Origin: Erythrocercus mccallii
Lineage: Eukaryota; Chordata; Aves; Passeriformes; Dicruridae
Length of the DNA stretch: 64,000 bases
Assembly: GCA_013397435.1 (NCBI GenBank)
Contig: VZRG01001350.1
Coordinates: 1 to 64,000, forward strand
Direction of reading: 5' to 3'
In this document: in pieces, positions 1-11,561 of the stretch
Layout: each line of letters opens with the position of its first letter
Position numbering within the stretch: the stretch's first letter is position 1
Position numbers and translations under genes: made by a program
The notes under the pieces: generated by a model
The model's input: the letters and a program-made list of their open reading frames with translations, nothing else
Database searches by the model: none
What the model was told of the DNA's origin: nothing

Positions 1-3000
1 CCTGGTTAATGTGCCCACCTTCCCCTAGGTGGAACTGTCATTGTTCGTCTCAGAAAAGGACTTGTAGCTGTTCCTTTGCTGCTACTTTACCACAAAGATT
101 AATCTTGTTATGTACAAATTCTTATTAAAGCTGTTGTTTGGTTTATTTTTCTGGTTCTCTTGCCTCTGGTACTATCTGTGTGTGCTCCCATCCTTTGTGT
201 CCAGTTCTTGGAAACATTTCTCACAAGCTTGAGACAGTAGAGCTCTTCTACAGCAGAGACACTCAATTCCTTCCTTCCTCTGCTTTCAGAATATGCTCAA
301 CTAGAACAACTTTCATCCCTTTGGCTGTATTCTCAGTAGCTTATTCCTGACTTAACAGGAGGGGCAGGGTGCTGCATTATTTCTGCAGTCATATTGTCAT
401 GGCTCCTGGGAATTTTGGCAGGGATGTGGTGTGGCTTAGAGTTTCAGTGCTCCCTGTGCTTGGAGGCTGCATTTGAAGTCTGCTCCTAAAATCAACATGG
501 GAAGTTGTTGATTTGCAACATTGCTTCCTAGAGTGTCGTGTTTTCCCTGTGAACTTAATTTGCGTGGAAGGTGCACCTGTCAGGTTTTTCTCATGGGTGT
601 CCCTTCCCTGAAGTGTGGAATCTCTACTGTCCTCCATTATCCCCTCTCTTGCAGGAAATAACAGATACAAAGCGAAAAGAGTTCATCACAAGGTCTTACA
701 CTATTTATTATTATCTTGGAAAGGCATTCAGAATATATGAATAAAGCCTTGCAAATGATGAGAAATCCTGAAAAGTGAGAAGGAACACAGCATCCTGCCT
801 TTCCAAGGGAAACCTGGGCTCTGCTGAGAATTTCTGCCATGGTGTAAGAGCTGTTAGAAGGAATGAGAGTAGAAGCCTCTTCCTTTTCACTGAAGTTGCT
901 CCTGGGATTACAGGTTCTGGCAGGAAGTTGGCTGAAGAATGGTGTGGTAATGCTGCTGGTAGATTTTGGGGTACCAATGCTTGTTCATCACAACCAAGAC
1001 CTGGCTCAGGAAGAAACTGCATCTTCAAACTGCTTTGCTACGGCAGCAAGAGCTCCTTTTACAACTATGAACAGCAGTCTGGCCTGAACAGCCCCAGCGG
1101 AGCTGCAAAGCCCCTCTGTCCTTCCTGTCACTCTTGGATCACCTTTCTACTGAAATTGAGCTTTGTGTGCATGCTGCCCAGGTTGGGTTCCCTCAGCTCA
1201 TGGATACTTCCCTAAGGAAATGGATGCCTCAAACAATCTGCATGTTTCACAGAGGAGTTTTGGAAATGTCTGTTCTCCCTTAGCAAGAAAAATGTCTTGG
1301 TTTTGTTTCAAAGTAATAGCTTCTTTCAAGATAATTTTGGAAATAACTGAGTTTCTCTCTGCTTTTAATAAAAACCACTACGAAACAGAATGTATGGAAA
1401 TAATTAAAATTTGTCAGGATTGGTAAGTATTGGGGTAAAAAAAAAGTAAAGGGGTGACAGGTTTTCTTTAAGAAAAAGTTCTCTAAATTCTTCTAAATTC
1501 TAAATTCTTGTGTTAGACAAGAAAGAAAAAGCCTTTTCTCCAGTCTCCTGTGCACCTTCTGTCACAGCAGATCCTCCCTTCTGCCACAGTCTGCAGGCAC
1601 TGATGTGCCTGTGGTACTCCCCACAGAAAGCCGTAGCAATCTCCAGTCCCCAGGGGATCAGGAGCATTGGCTGAACAATAAAATAACATGCCACAGTATG
1701 TCTCTGTTGGGCAGCAGTAACTTGGGTCTTTTCTGAAAAGGCATGGTTGGTGCTGCAGTAATTCAGAGCAATCCCTATTCTGCATTTGACGTGGGAGAAG
1801 CTCCTCAGACAACTACCAGAAATAACACTTGCTTACCAATAGTTATTTGGTGGTTGACATTTTTTCATTTTTTATTTTTGCTTTGAAATGAAGTCTGATT
1901 TGTTGAAGGATTTGGTGTTTGGAGCTTTGAAGGAAAACATTTTTGTTTAAGATATGATTAACATTTTCAATTAATTTTTTTTAAGTCTATTTCTGGGCTC
2001 ATGCTTGTAGAGACGACAGAAAAGCCTTGATAAAAATGCTTACAAAATTGGATTGAAAGACTCCTTTTCCAGTGTTTTAATGAAAAGAGCAATATTCATC
2101 TGTTCCAACCAAGTGATGTTGGAGGTTGTGAGATACCAGATGCTACACAAAGAAAACGCTCTTTCTAAAAAGCTGATTATCTAAAGGGGGGAGGAAGTGG
2201 AAGGCAAGGCAACAAAAGTAACTTCAGTGCCTTGCCCATCAAGTTTGTCAGGGATGTGGGGACATCCCAGATCTATGAGACATACAAAGGTGAAGATCTG
2301 TGGATCCCACTTCACTGTTTTATGTCCTAATTTCTCTTCCTCATGTTACTGCACTGGAAGGAGCAGACACACAAAAGCAGAGAACAAGCCCTGAGCAGGG
2401 AACAGACAATCAGCTCTTGATTAGGCTAATTAGTCTCAGTCTTGCTGTGATCAACTTTTAGTGCAGATGCATTCTCATGGGCAAGGGTTTTTCAAAGGCT
2501 AGAGGTGCAATAGGTCTTCATCAATCTGCCTGCAGCCTTTGAACTACACCTAACAAGAACACCCTGGGCAACATTCCTGCAGGTGGCTGGAGATACGGGG
2601 AGGGTAAAAATTACTTTAGTGGCTTATCTGGGAGACCAGAGTAAGACAGAGTGTTAAAAATTCTTTTTTTCTGTAATACAGGATGTGTTGGGAAGCAGTT
2701 TTTAAAAATTGGTAGAAACCCTATTTAAAAAAACAGTCAGCTGGGTTGATTCAGTGTTCATTCAGATGTTGAACAGCTTACCCTTCCTTCCCAATATCAC
2801 TCAGGAGGGAGAGAGCTCCATCTAGTATATTGCCCCTGAAACCAAAATTCTCATTCTTCATCCACAGGGCAGTTTTGATGACTCCTTTTGGTTTTGATGG
2901 GACTTTGGTATCTGAAAAATCATGTTCCAGAGCCCCCTAAGTCACCTTATCTGTGAGAAAGGACCTTATTGTCGTCTTAAGACAGACAATATTAAGGGAG

Positions 3001-3821
3001 TAATTTCACACTGGCAAATATTTCACTTTTTGAGATAAATACTGCTTTACAGTAGTGCCTCCTCTCCCTTCTCATCTTTGCCCTGTGCCATCCCTTCACC
3101 TGCTGGTGCAGTGTTTGCACAGCTTCTCTCTGGGAGGGCAGGGAAGCCCAGCCTAGGCTCATAGGTAGACAGAAGTGCTAGTTTGGTTTTTGTCAAGTTA
3201 TTTTAAGCTAGGTGAGTTCCTTCACCACAGTCTCACAGCAGTCACACCTCCATTTATGCTGACAGAGCTGAGGGACTGGTGTGTGGTGGGTTTGCCACCA
3301 GGAATTTGTCTCGTGAGCCTGTACCAGGAGAGAAGGGACTGCCAACACAGAACGCACCTGCCATAAAGAGGCATCTGTAAGTAGCCTTCACATGAACAGA
3401 GACTAGACCCATACAGAACACAACAAAAATGTACCAACAAAGGGACACACTGCCAATGAACAGTTTAAACCTTTTGGGGTTTTTTTTGGTATCTTTTCTT
3501 CTTTTTGAATTAATGCACAGAAAGGGCTAAAAAAGTGGAACTTCACTGTCAGGTGGAGAAACGAGGAACTCTCATTGGGATGCTCCTTGTCTCTCCAGTC
3601 CTTCGGGAATGGCTGCTGTTTTCCAGGAGAGTACGAAACTTGTTATGAGAGGGGGACTCAGGAGGGTGGCAGTGGCTGTGGCCTGCTGCAATTCTGCTCT
3701 CCTGAAGAGCTTATTGCCTGCTTTATTTTTGCACCCCTTTCTGGCATTACAAAAGTGTGTTACAAATTTTACAGGAGAAGGGGAGAAAGGAAGAAAAGGG
3801 GAAGGGCCCAGGTAAGTTGGC
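1..3821. other. GRIN3A 3' UTR and downstream flank, no other gene seen
   Basis: These 3.8 kb follow the GRIN3A stop in transcript direction. Short open frames occur on both strands but none has recognisable composition, splice sites or similarity. Part of it, of unknown extent, is the 3' UTR. No clear transposon was recognised. Confidence 0.6.
3722..3727 (-). promoter_or_regulatory. Candidate GRIN3A polyadenylation signal
   Basis: An AATAAA hexamer on the minus strand lies 95 bases past the stop codon. It could define a very short 3' UTR. Mammalian GRIN3A has long 3' UTRs, so more distal signals may be used instead; another AATAAA on this strand lies near 1871. RNA data would be needed to choose. 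Confidence 0.4.
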
Positions 3822-4158
3822 CTAGGGTTCTGCAGTTCTGTTTGTCCTTGCATACTCTTCCAGCTCTGATTTTCTGACAATTGCGAGTTGCAACTCCTGC
3901 TTGATGATTTCGATCTGCTTCTCCAGCTCTTTCAGCTCTTGCAACACTGCAGTCCTCGCAGTATTGATGGACTCTGCTTTCCCGTTGGTGGTTAAGGAAG
4001 ACGGAGTCTCTCTCTTCCCCTGTGGAAGGGGGATGTCCTGGTGCTGATGGACTGTCACCTCATTTTGCCCCTCATCGGTGCAGATGTATTTTTTTTGGTG
4101 GCAGTTGCCCAGGTTGGCTGTGTTCCACACCGCATGCTGGCTGTTCCCCATGTGGGCC
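3822..4158 (-). CDS. GRIN3A: GRIN3A exon 9: C-terminal tail with coiled coil and stop
   Basis: The last coding exon supplies one base of a split arginine codon, 111 codons and a TAG stop at 3822-3824. It reads [17 protein letters not shown], later [20 protein letters not shown], then a heptad-like helix [20 protein letters not shown] and the end [10 protein letters not shown]. The helix is a predicted coiled coil typical of the GluN3A tail. The QDIPLP and TTNGKA stretches align with the mammalian tail; the last three residues differ from the human CES ending. The acceptor is TATCTGTTCAG. The upstream frame would stay open for ten codons into the intron, but the acceptor and the alignment fix the start at 4158. 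Confidence 0.96.
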
Positions 4159-7060
4159 CTGAACAGATAGAGGAGAGTTAATACCACATCAGAGCCTGCT
4201 CTTTTGTGTGTTCAGACCTCCCCTGTGAGCCATCCTACTGGAAAAATACAAGGCTGCTGTTACATATAACATAGAAATATTATTCCTTTATCCCTGGAAT
4301 TATGTCTTCTTGCAAAGCACAAATCACGAATGTAAATGACCAAATTTTTGTGCCTTAACTACAACAGAGGCTAGAATAGAACCTTGAATGTCATCTTCCC
4401 CCAAACTATTTTTTTTTTTTAGTTATGAAATTACTCAGCTGCAACTCAGGAAACTCTGAGTCCTTCAAAGCCTTCTGTAAGCTTTTGTGATTGCAATGTG
4501 CAAGTTTATGACAGCGTTAGTCCTTTGCATGTTACTACTCTGTCCTGGCTCAGGCATTTGCATGGAGAAGGAAAGAGACTCCCTAAAGGTGGTGTAGCGA
4601 GGTGCAAGGGAAAGGTTTGTCCTTTGGTCTTGAAGTCTGTTTGGGGAGCTGCTTGTGCTTTGGGGGATGGACACCAATGATGTGAATCCAACCCTTGCAG
4701 GTCTATTCCTGAGCTTCCTGACACACCACAGAGACTTAGCGGTTGTCATACTGGGGTACAAATTCCCATCTGGGAAGTTTTTGAAATGCTTCAATTTTTT
4801 TTTTTTATTCCCCTGCAGAAACATTGTCATAATCTATTGCTTCCAGAGAGCCTTTTCCTACCTTTTGGGGAACTTCCCTCTGCTGGTCTCCCAGATCAGG
4901 CCATTTCCCAGGGTTCCTTCCCAAACTGAGGAGTAGCCCATGGCCTCCATTCTCCAACTGGAACTTAAGGAAACAGAGTTTGCTGTTGTGGGAGGGGAGC
5001 TTCTCTTTCCTGCTTGCTTTTCCTTTGGGACAGGTTGTTGTGTGCTCATTTGATATGGGGAGGTTTAAACTCTGGAGGAGTTGCATTTCAAACTGCTCCG
5101 TCCTCAAGCTCCTCTGTGAGTATCCTTGGACAAAAGGCCCCTCTGTGAGCTCCCAGTGGGCAGGCTAAGGAAGGAGGTTGATATTTTAGGGCTGTCACTG
5201 CTGAAAACAGTTGTATAGTTGGATAGTTTTCTCACTGGCCTGCAGTAAAGGAACTTGGAAAGTGAAAATTTTGTTCAAGGAGGTGGTGATCAGGGGTGTT
5301 GTCCAAGAGATGTGCTGGAAGAGAAGCAAGAGGGGAAGTGTCAGGCAGGAGCAGCAGCTCCTGTCTGGATCATGCTCCAGAGAGCTCAGGGAATCCCAGC
5401 ATGGATGTGTATGTAAAATTATTTTTTTGCAGATCAGCTATTTTCTCATATTTCAAAATAAAAAATGGGAAGACTCTCAAGTCTGGGCAGTTGATTTTAA
5501 CAAGTGCCAGAGTCCACAGTTTACAGTCCAGTTTCACTAGGCCAATAAAACCATTTACAACTGAGCTACTGATGCTGAGCATCTCTCCTAGTTTTTGGAA
5601 AGTTATGACCTTAAAAAATGGAACAGATTTTCCTCCAGCAATAATATGATGCCAATTCTTTGCACCTCTTTTCTGTATCTTTGGTGTTTTAAGGGTTCCT
5701 CAGTCCCTAGCAGGAATAAAAGCACGTATGATAATGTAAGTGATTTGAGAGCTCTGTGTTGTGCCTTGCCACATTAGTGTTCATGACAGGCTGGACACCC
5801 CAGCTCTTGGGTTTGTCGAGTTAAATTCATCCCAATTCTGTGCAAACAGCAGCCCAAGATGCTGAAAAGAATGAAAACAATGGATGGGTGTGCATGCACA
5901 CTCCTGTGGGCTGACTGCTGTGTGGGCGGGAAGTTTTGGACAGCAATACACCATCACTCTCTCAAAGTGGAAGATTATTTGCATGGATCTTTTTCTAAGC
6001 CATTGCCTGGAGGGCTTAATGGACCATGTCCTCCTGTTCCAACCAGCAAGGAGGGTGCAGCAGGGCAAAACATTTAGCAGCACTCATTGTCTCTCCTGCT
6101 GCTTGTGGATCAAAAGCCAGGAGTGGCTGTGTGCAAGGAGGTGCTATACATGGCGTTCTTTGATAAGATGAAGGAATGAACAGAGGACATAAATTTGCAG
6201 GCATTGTTAGACACTTGTGTGTATAAAGGCAGCTTAGGAGCTTAAAGATGCTTACTTGTTTATATTTGCTGCCTTTAGCAGAGGAATATCAAAGAAACAC
6301 AACATACATTGACATCTGTAGGTTTCAGTCAGGCCAAACATCCAGTAACATTCCGGAAGACTTTTTCTATTCTATACTCTGTGCCTGAACTTCTCTGTAG
6401 AAAAGTAGTGTTGCTATCTGTGTTGTTACAAAGTACATCAGTAGGGTTGCGTTGCTGAGTACCTGTACAGTTCCATACAATGCCTTGTGTTCCTGGAAGC
6501 TGTACATCCCACTGTCTCCTCTGCAGAAGACACAGGCTATGAAAACAAGGCAAGGTTGTTGCCTCCTTTTTACTCCAACAGCACTTGTTGGACACAATGT
6601 TTTCTGAAAGGACTGCATTTTCCTCTCCTCAGCTTTCTTGTTTCTCATTCTACAAAAGAAGAGAGCTGAAGGAGTTTCAGGCATGTGAGTGCCTGGCCTC
6701 TCTTTCCCTCTAAAGGTTCTGCCTCCCAAAGCCCTGGTTACCTGCCAGTACTTTGGCATGGGAGTCATTCAACCCCTAAACACAAGGGCAGTAGACTTAA
6801 CTGCAAAGCCTGTCCTAGGAATGGGAGGTTTTTTATTAGCTGCATGCAAAATCATGAAGTAACAACATTTCTAGATTTAATACTAGAAAAAAAATTCTGC
6901 CTCCCTCATAAGTCACTTCTATCTTGTTTCCTTTTTTTTTTTTTAATTTTTATTTTAACTTTGGAGTGTAATAGATCCACAACTACATATCCAGACACAA
7001 GTTATTTAATTTCAAAGTAATTTTTATAGTTTGTGTTTTAAGGTATAGGGGACTTCCTAC
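4159..7060 (-). other. GRIN3A intron 8
   Basis: This 2.9-kb intron starts GTAGGA and ends CTGTTCAG. It contains no recognised repeat. A decoy exon-like segment with good splice sites sits at 6463-6520 (listed separately). A T run near 4796-4807 and another near 6931-6944 are simple homopolymers. Confidence 0.85.
6463..6520 (-). other. Exon-like decoy in intron 8 (58 bases)
   Basis: On the minus strand this segment has a strong acceptor (GTGTCTTCTGCAG) and a good donor (ACAG|GTACTC), and no stop in the phase-0 frame. Its translation, starting RRQWDVQLPGTQG, has no resemblance to GluN3A. Its length of 3n+1 would shift exon 9 out of frame. It is probably a chance pseudo-exon. Confidence 0.3.
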
Positions 7061-7134
7061 CTCTTTTCTACTTGTTTTTTCTTAGGCTGACATTTTTCCT
7101 CAATAAATGAACTGTTCAGAGCACGATGTAGTCT
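7061..7134 (-). CDS. GRIN3A: GRIN3A exon 8: small cytoplasmic-tail exon
   Basis: This 74-base exon is too short to stand out as an open frame. I looked for it because exon 7 ends in phase 0 while exon 9 begins one base before a codon. An intervening exon of length 3n+2 is therefore required. The sequence reads RLHRALNSSFIEEK then CQPKKKQVEK, followed by two bases that exon 9 completes to arginine. It matches the mammalian tail segment RLHRALNTSFIEEK and the ending VEKR. The acceptor is TTTTCCCCTCTAG and the donor is AG|GTAGGA. Compared with the remembered human segment, the middle is one residue shorter and more lysine-rich. Confidence 0.95.
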
Positions 7135-7869
7135 CTAGAGGGGAAAAGAGGAACATAAATTAGCAAAAACAAGATTAAAAATGGCTCCAGAAATAGATGA
7201 ACAATTTAGGCTTTGTCTGATGCACTTGAGCATAAATTATTTTGCACATTGAAGGATACAAGCAATAGTCTGTGCTTTGTCAATACGACAGATTTATTTT
7301 CCTGTACTTTCCCAAAGAAGGGCAAGCTGAAAGGTTGATGAATAGTTTGGGAATAATCCTTGGTGTTAAAATAGTTTCAAAAGATTTCTTCCATTTTGTT
7401 GCTTTAAATCAATGGAAGCTCTTCCTTTTTATGCCTTTTGCTGTAAAGCAACTACTTCCTTTAGAGAAAACACCCAGAGCAAATCTGTACCATTAGTTTC
7501 TCTAGAATAATGAAGTGGGGGGGGTTACCCGAAATGCAAACCTCACATGTTTGGCAACCTGTAACATTGAGATAAAATGTTTTGGCTTGCCAGTTCAGGA
7601 TAACAACACTGTTGCTTCTGTCATCCAAGAGAGCTGAGCTGTGAGGCTACAAGCTCAAATGGAAAGGTACCTCTGTGAGCTTTGCAACTGAACATTTAAA
7701 TTGTTTCCTCTGTTTCCCATCCCATCCTTAGTTCAGCCTTTTCAAGCTCCAGAAGGTGCTGTCACCCTTCAAATGCCAACCATCACTGCTCTTACAATAT
7801 TTTATATTTTGTTCTTGTCCAGGCTTTCTTAGCCACACAACTTTCACAGGATCCCTTCAGAACATGTAC
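7135..7869 (-). other. GRIN3A intron 7
   Basis: This short 735-base intron has GT-AG ends (GTACATG to CCCCTCTAG). It is unremarkable AT-rich sequence with a G run at 7517-7524. No repeat was recognised. Confidence 0.9.
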
Positions 7870-8034
7870 CTGACTGGTATGGAGCCAATACTTCATCTTG
7901 GATTTTTTCTTGATTCGTGGTAGGACCAGTCTGTACATGATGTGCTCCCCAATGGTGGTGAGAATGGACAAACCAAAGCCAACGCACAACATCACAAAGA
8001 GCCCTGAGAAATGCTTTATCCCCATCTGCAGTGT
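7870..8034 (-). CDS. GRIN3A: GRIN3A exon 7: linker, M4 helix and start of cytoplasmic tail
   Basis: The exon has exactly 55 codons in phase 0 at both ends. It starts [11 protein letters not shown], continues through the M4 transmembrane helix ([20 protein letters not shown]) and ends with the basic cytoplasmic stretch and KYWLHTSQ. The YWL tripeptide is the tyrosine-based endocytic motif described for mammalian GluN3A, and it is conserved here. The acceptor is TTATTCACAG and the donor is CAG|GTACAT. Confidence 0.97.
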
Positions 8035-9200
8035 CTGTGAATAAAATCAAAAGGAAAAGTTAATGCAGGAGGCTGTTAGTGTGCTGAAGCAGATGCTTTG
8101 TTTTCTCATGTGGAAATGTGGTCTGACTGAATACACAGTGGTGAAATAATGCAGAACAGTCTGGATACAGTTCACAGCAAAGCCTTTCTGTGCTGCTTGG
8201 GGTTCAGTCAGAGCAAAGGATCTGTCATGGGAAGAGAGTCAGCCAAACACCAGGGAATTTGGTGCCATTCCCGTAATGAGGTGGAGTATTAAACATGTAT
8301 AAGAATCCGGTGTTTGCAGTCTCTTTGCATTTGTAAAAGCAACTATTGCTTGATAGAATGTAATCAATGAACTGCAGAGCAAGTCGTTCATCAGCAGAGA
8401 GCCAATGTTCGTATTTTCTGGGAATTGATTGTAAACTTTCCCCTTTTGTGCTTTACCCTTGATGGTGAGTCATGGAGAAAATGTGAAATAAGTAGCACAA
8501 ACATGGCACCCCTCCACACCCTACAATAACAGGACTGAAGCTGTGTTTGTTAGGAACTCTGGCTGCAACTACGGAAAACAGGAACACTCCCGCCTTTTTC
8601 TGCCAGGCAACCCTCTTCATGTAGTGTAGAAAGCCTTTAATTAATTAGTCTTATTGGCATTGTTCAAGTTTGAACACTAAGAAACTGTGTAGAGCAGAAA
8701 TCTTTATCACAGACACCTGCACTGCAATGTGTGGGTGAGGTATGCATGTAGTACCTTTATTCTTAGGTTTCCACTGATAACTAAAATCTCTTGTGAAAAA
8801 TTACTGCCCACAGATTACTATGGAAATATTTCCAGGAATACAAATTCCAGTTGTGTCTTTCTATTAAACAATGTTATTCCCCAAGTAAATAAAAAAAGAA
8901 GGAGCAGAGTTTGGGTAGGATTTTGCGCCACCTGCAATGCTGTTACTGTAGACCTGTTGTGTTCCTTGTACTCATTTGCTCTGTGGGTAGGGATGGGATT
9001 GTGCTTTATTATGACTATTTCCATAAGCTGGAAAAATTAGCTGGAATTAGTCAAAAGATACATCACAGCATATTTGTGAAGTCTTGTTCTAAGGTAATTT
9101 TAAGCCACGGAGTTGGTAACTGATGAGTCCACTGAAGCTGCGGGCTTGGAAGTCCCATTGTGTACTTGTATTGGGCAACTGTGAGCTGTATTTCTGTCTT

Positions 9201-9240
9201 CTGGTTTGCATATTTGATTTCTGGTTTGCATACTTGATTT
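9201..9240. repeat. 20-bp tandem duplication
   Basis: Two adjacent 20-base units beginning CTGGTTTGCATA differ at a single position (T to C). This is a simple recent tandem duplication in intron 6. Confidence 0.9.
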
Positions 9241-11118
9241 CTGTTCTTTAGAACACAATGGTATGAGATAGCATATCACATGTTTTTTACAAGAAGAGAG
9301 CTTCAGCAATCTAGTAGAGTGAGAACTTTCCCATGCTGGCACTGGTGATGAACCCTTGTTTTTGGGATTCCCTGCCAAAATCAACCTCCTTGTCCCGAAG
9401 CACACTGAGCAGAACTTTTGGGATGAGAAGTTTTGTACTAGTGAATAAACACTTCAAGGTTATTGAAGGGTATAATGGAGGTGTAAAAGCAATATCTAAA
9501 GAAACTTACTGCAGCCTGGAAACCATAAAAAACCATAGCAAAGTGGCTCTGGGGTAGAAGTGTGTCAGAGTTTTGGCACAAAGGGTTTTTGGTATGGAGA
9601 CTGCACCAGTTCAACCTCAAAGCAAAACTTTCCTCTCCACCCCACAATTTCTTATTGACAAGAACCTGCTGTCCCATAGTTTGTCCTTCCAGTTAGGGGC
9701 ACAGGAGGATGACACAAAGATTACATGTGGTAATGCTTTACACTGCTCAAGAACCAAAGCGTTTGACTGTAGGTCTGTGTGACCTGTTTCTTTTAACTGG
9801 CAATGAACTGGCAGCCCAACTTTTAGCCTAGATAGAACAAAATCAGAATAAGGTCCCATGTCTAATCTTTTTCTCAGAGGTCTCATCTTTGAATTTGGCA
9901 CATCTGTAAATATCTGTAAGAAGCAAAAAACCTGCTATCCCAAATAACTAAACATATTGGTTAAAGGTAATTTGCCAGTTTTTCAGGAAGCTCCAAAGCA
10001 AATCACTCTCTTCCCAGAAAGGGTGTTCAAAGGCAAGTATGCAACAACTTAGACATGCAGAGCTAACAGTAAACATAAGAACAAACAGAACAATAATTAA
10101 AAGGGAATTCATTTGCTCAGTCATCTGATAAACACACTTATCGACTGCTGCTCCCAGGCTCCAGCTGTTGGTTGCCACAGACAGTAATGGCCTGTGGGTG
10201 GTGCTTGCCATGGGAACTGAATGTAATGTAATATCATAAAACTCTAGCCATTCAAAACAATAATAAAAAGCCCTATTGCAGTGGGCATTTCTGCATGCTG
10301 AGATGTCTCCTCCGGCCTGGGGTCAGTGTTTGGCCACTCCAGCATTGCTGCAGAGAGTGCACGTGGCCAGTTTCTTACATGAAAAATAACTTCCTTGTCT
10401 TCAGAAAACCCTCTCTGATTTATGCTGATGAGGGTCTGGCTCCCAGTCCTGTCAGCTCTGTAGAATTGTTTTCTACCTTCCCTGGAAGCAGGTGAAAGAA
10501 ATTCCAGCACTATCTTCCCAGATGAGTTTTTCACCTGTAATGGATGGATTTTTAAAACAAACAAGACATCTTTTCCTAGGAAAGGGACATGCCAAAACAA
10601 TGCATCAATAATATTTCCTCTAGCAATAAAGAAGGTAATGCATTGGAAGAGCTGCCTAAAGGCTGCACAGTAGAAGGAAATTTTTGAGACTAAATTAAGG
10701 GGGAAATCAAGGTAGGGGAGAAAGAAAGAACAGTGTGGAGTTTATGGAGTGATTATACACAGCAGCAGCAGCACATTCACAAGCCATTGTTAAATGGCTA
10801 TTTATCAGCTACCCATATTTACTGTTGAGACACACATATTAAATAATAAAGGAAACCACCTAATTTCTCATTTTTCTCATTTTCATTGCTTCAGGCTGAT
10901 TAGAAGAGCAAGCCCTAATACTTATTTTGTTGCTCCTTTATGTATTTTTGGGTGCATATAAAGAATATATATGTATGGAAAGAGCAGAAAAAAATATTTC
11001 TCTGCATTACTGCTTTCCTTTCTGCTCAAGGGGTAAGGGCCAGGGTACTGGGTGTGTGGTCTGGGAGTGTGCTGGCAACAGAAGACAAACTGATGGATTT
11101 CTCTACTGCAATATATAT

Positions 11119-11186
11119 NNNNNNNNNNNNNNNNNNNNNNNNNNNNNNNNNNNNNNNNNNNNNNNNNNNNNNNNNNNNNNNNNNNN
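11119..11186. other. Assembly gap (68 Ns)
   Basis: A run of 68 Ns is preceded directly by an (AT)n tract. The gap probably covers an AT microsatellite the assembler could not span. No exon is missing here, because exons 6 and 7 are both complete and in phase. Confidence 0.98.
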
Positions 11187-11536
11187 AATACAGTCCTTGC
11201 TCCAAGTTTGTAGTCATTAATCCAGGAGGTAGCTCCCTGCATTTTAGGAGAATTAACTCAGTTACAGCCATGTAATAGTTCTGGAGCAATAAGCAGTACA
11301 GTCAATCCTGTGATAATTACTGCTAATGGGTGCTAAGCACGACAGTTGCAACAGCCTCCAAGTTGTTTCCCACTGGCAAATTGTGAAATTGGTGTTTTCG
11401 CAACAACAACAAATACAAGAGAAGGTATGTGCTTTTCTGTATATATACCCTTGAATAAACTTTTCCAGTTTATCAACCCATATATGCAATTGCTATCTAA
11501 ATACTTCCTATTGTTTCCACTGTGGTTATACACATC

Positions 11537-11561
11537 TTTTTTTTTTTTTTTTTTTTTTTTT
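11537..11561. repeat. Poly-T run of about 25 bases
   Basis: A T homopolymer in plus-strand reading, followed by unique sequence. It could be a simple homopolymer or the tail of a minus-strand retrocopy, but no coding similarity was recognised to its right. Confidence 0.85.

Noticed and set aside
4506..4724. FKTK-containing reading frame considered as GRIN3A exon 8
   Set aside because: Only four residues match the expected tail and there are no usable splice sites; the true exon 8 was found at 7061-7134.
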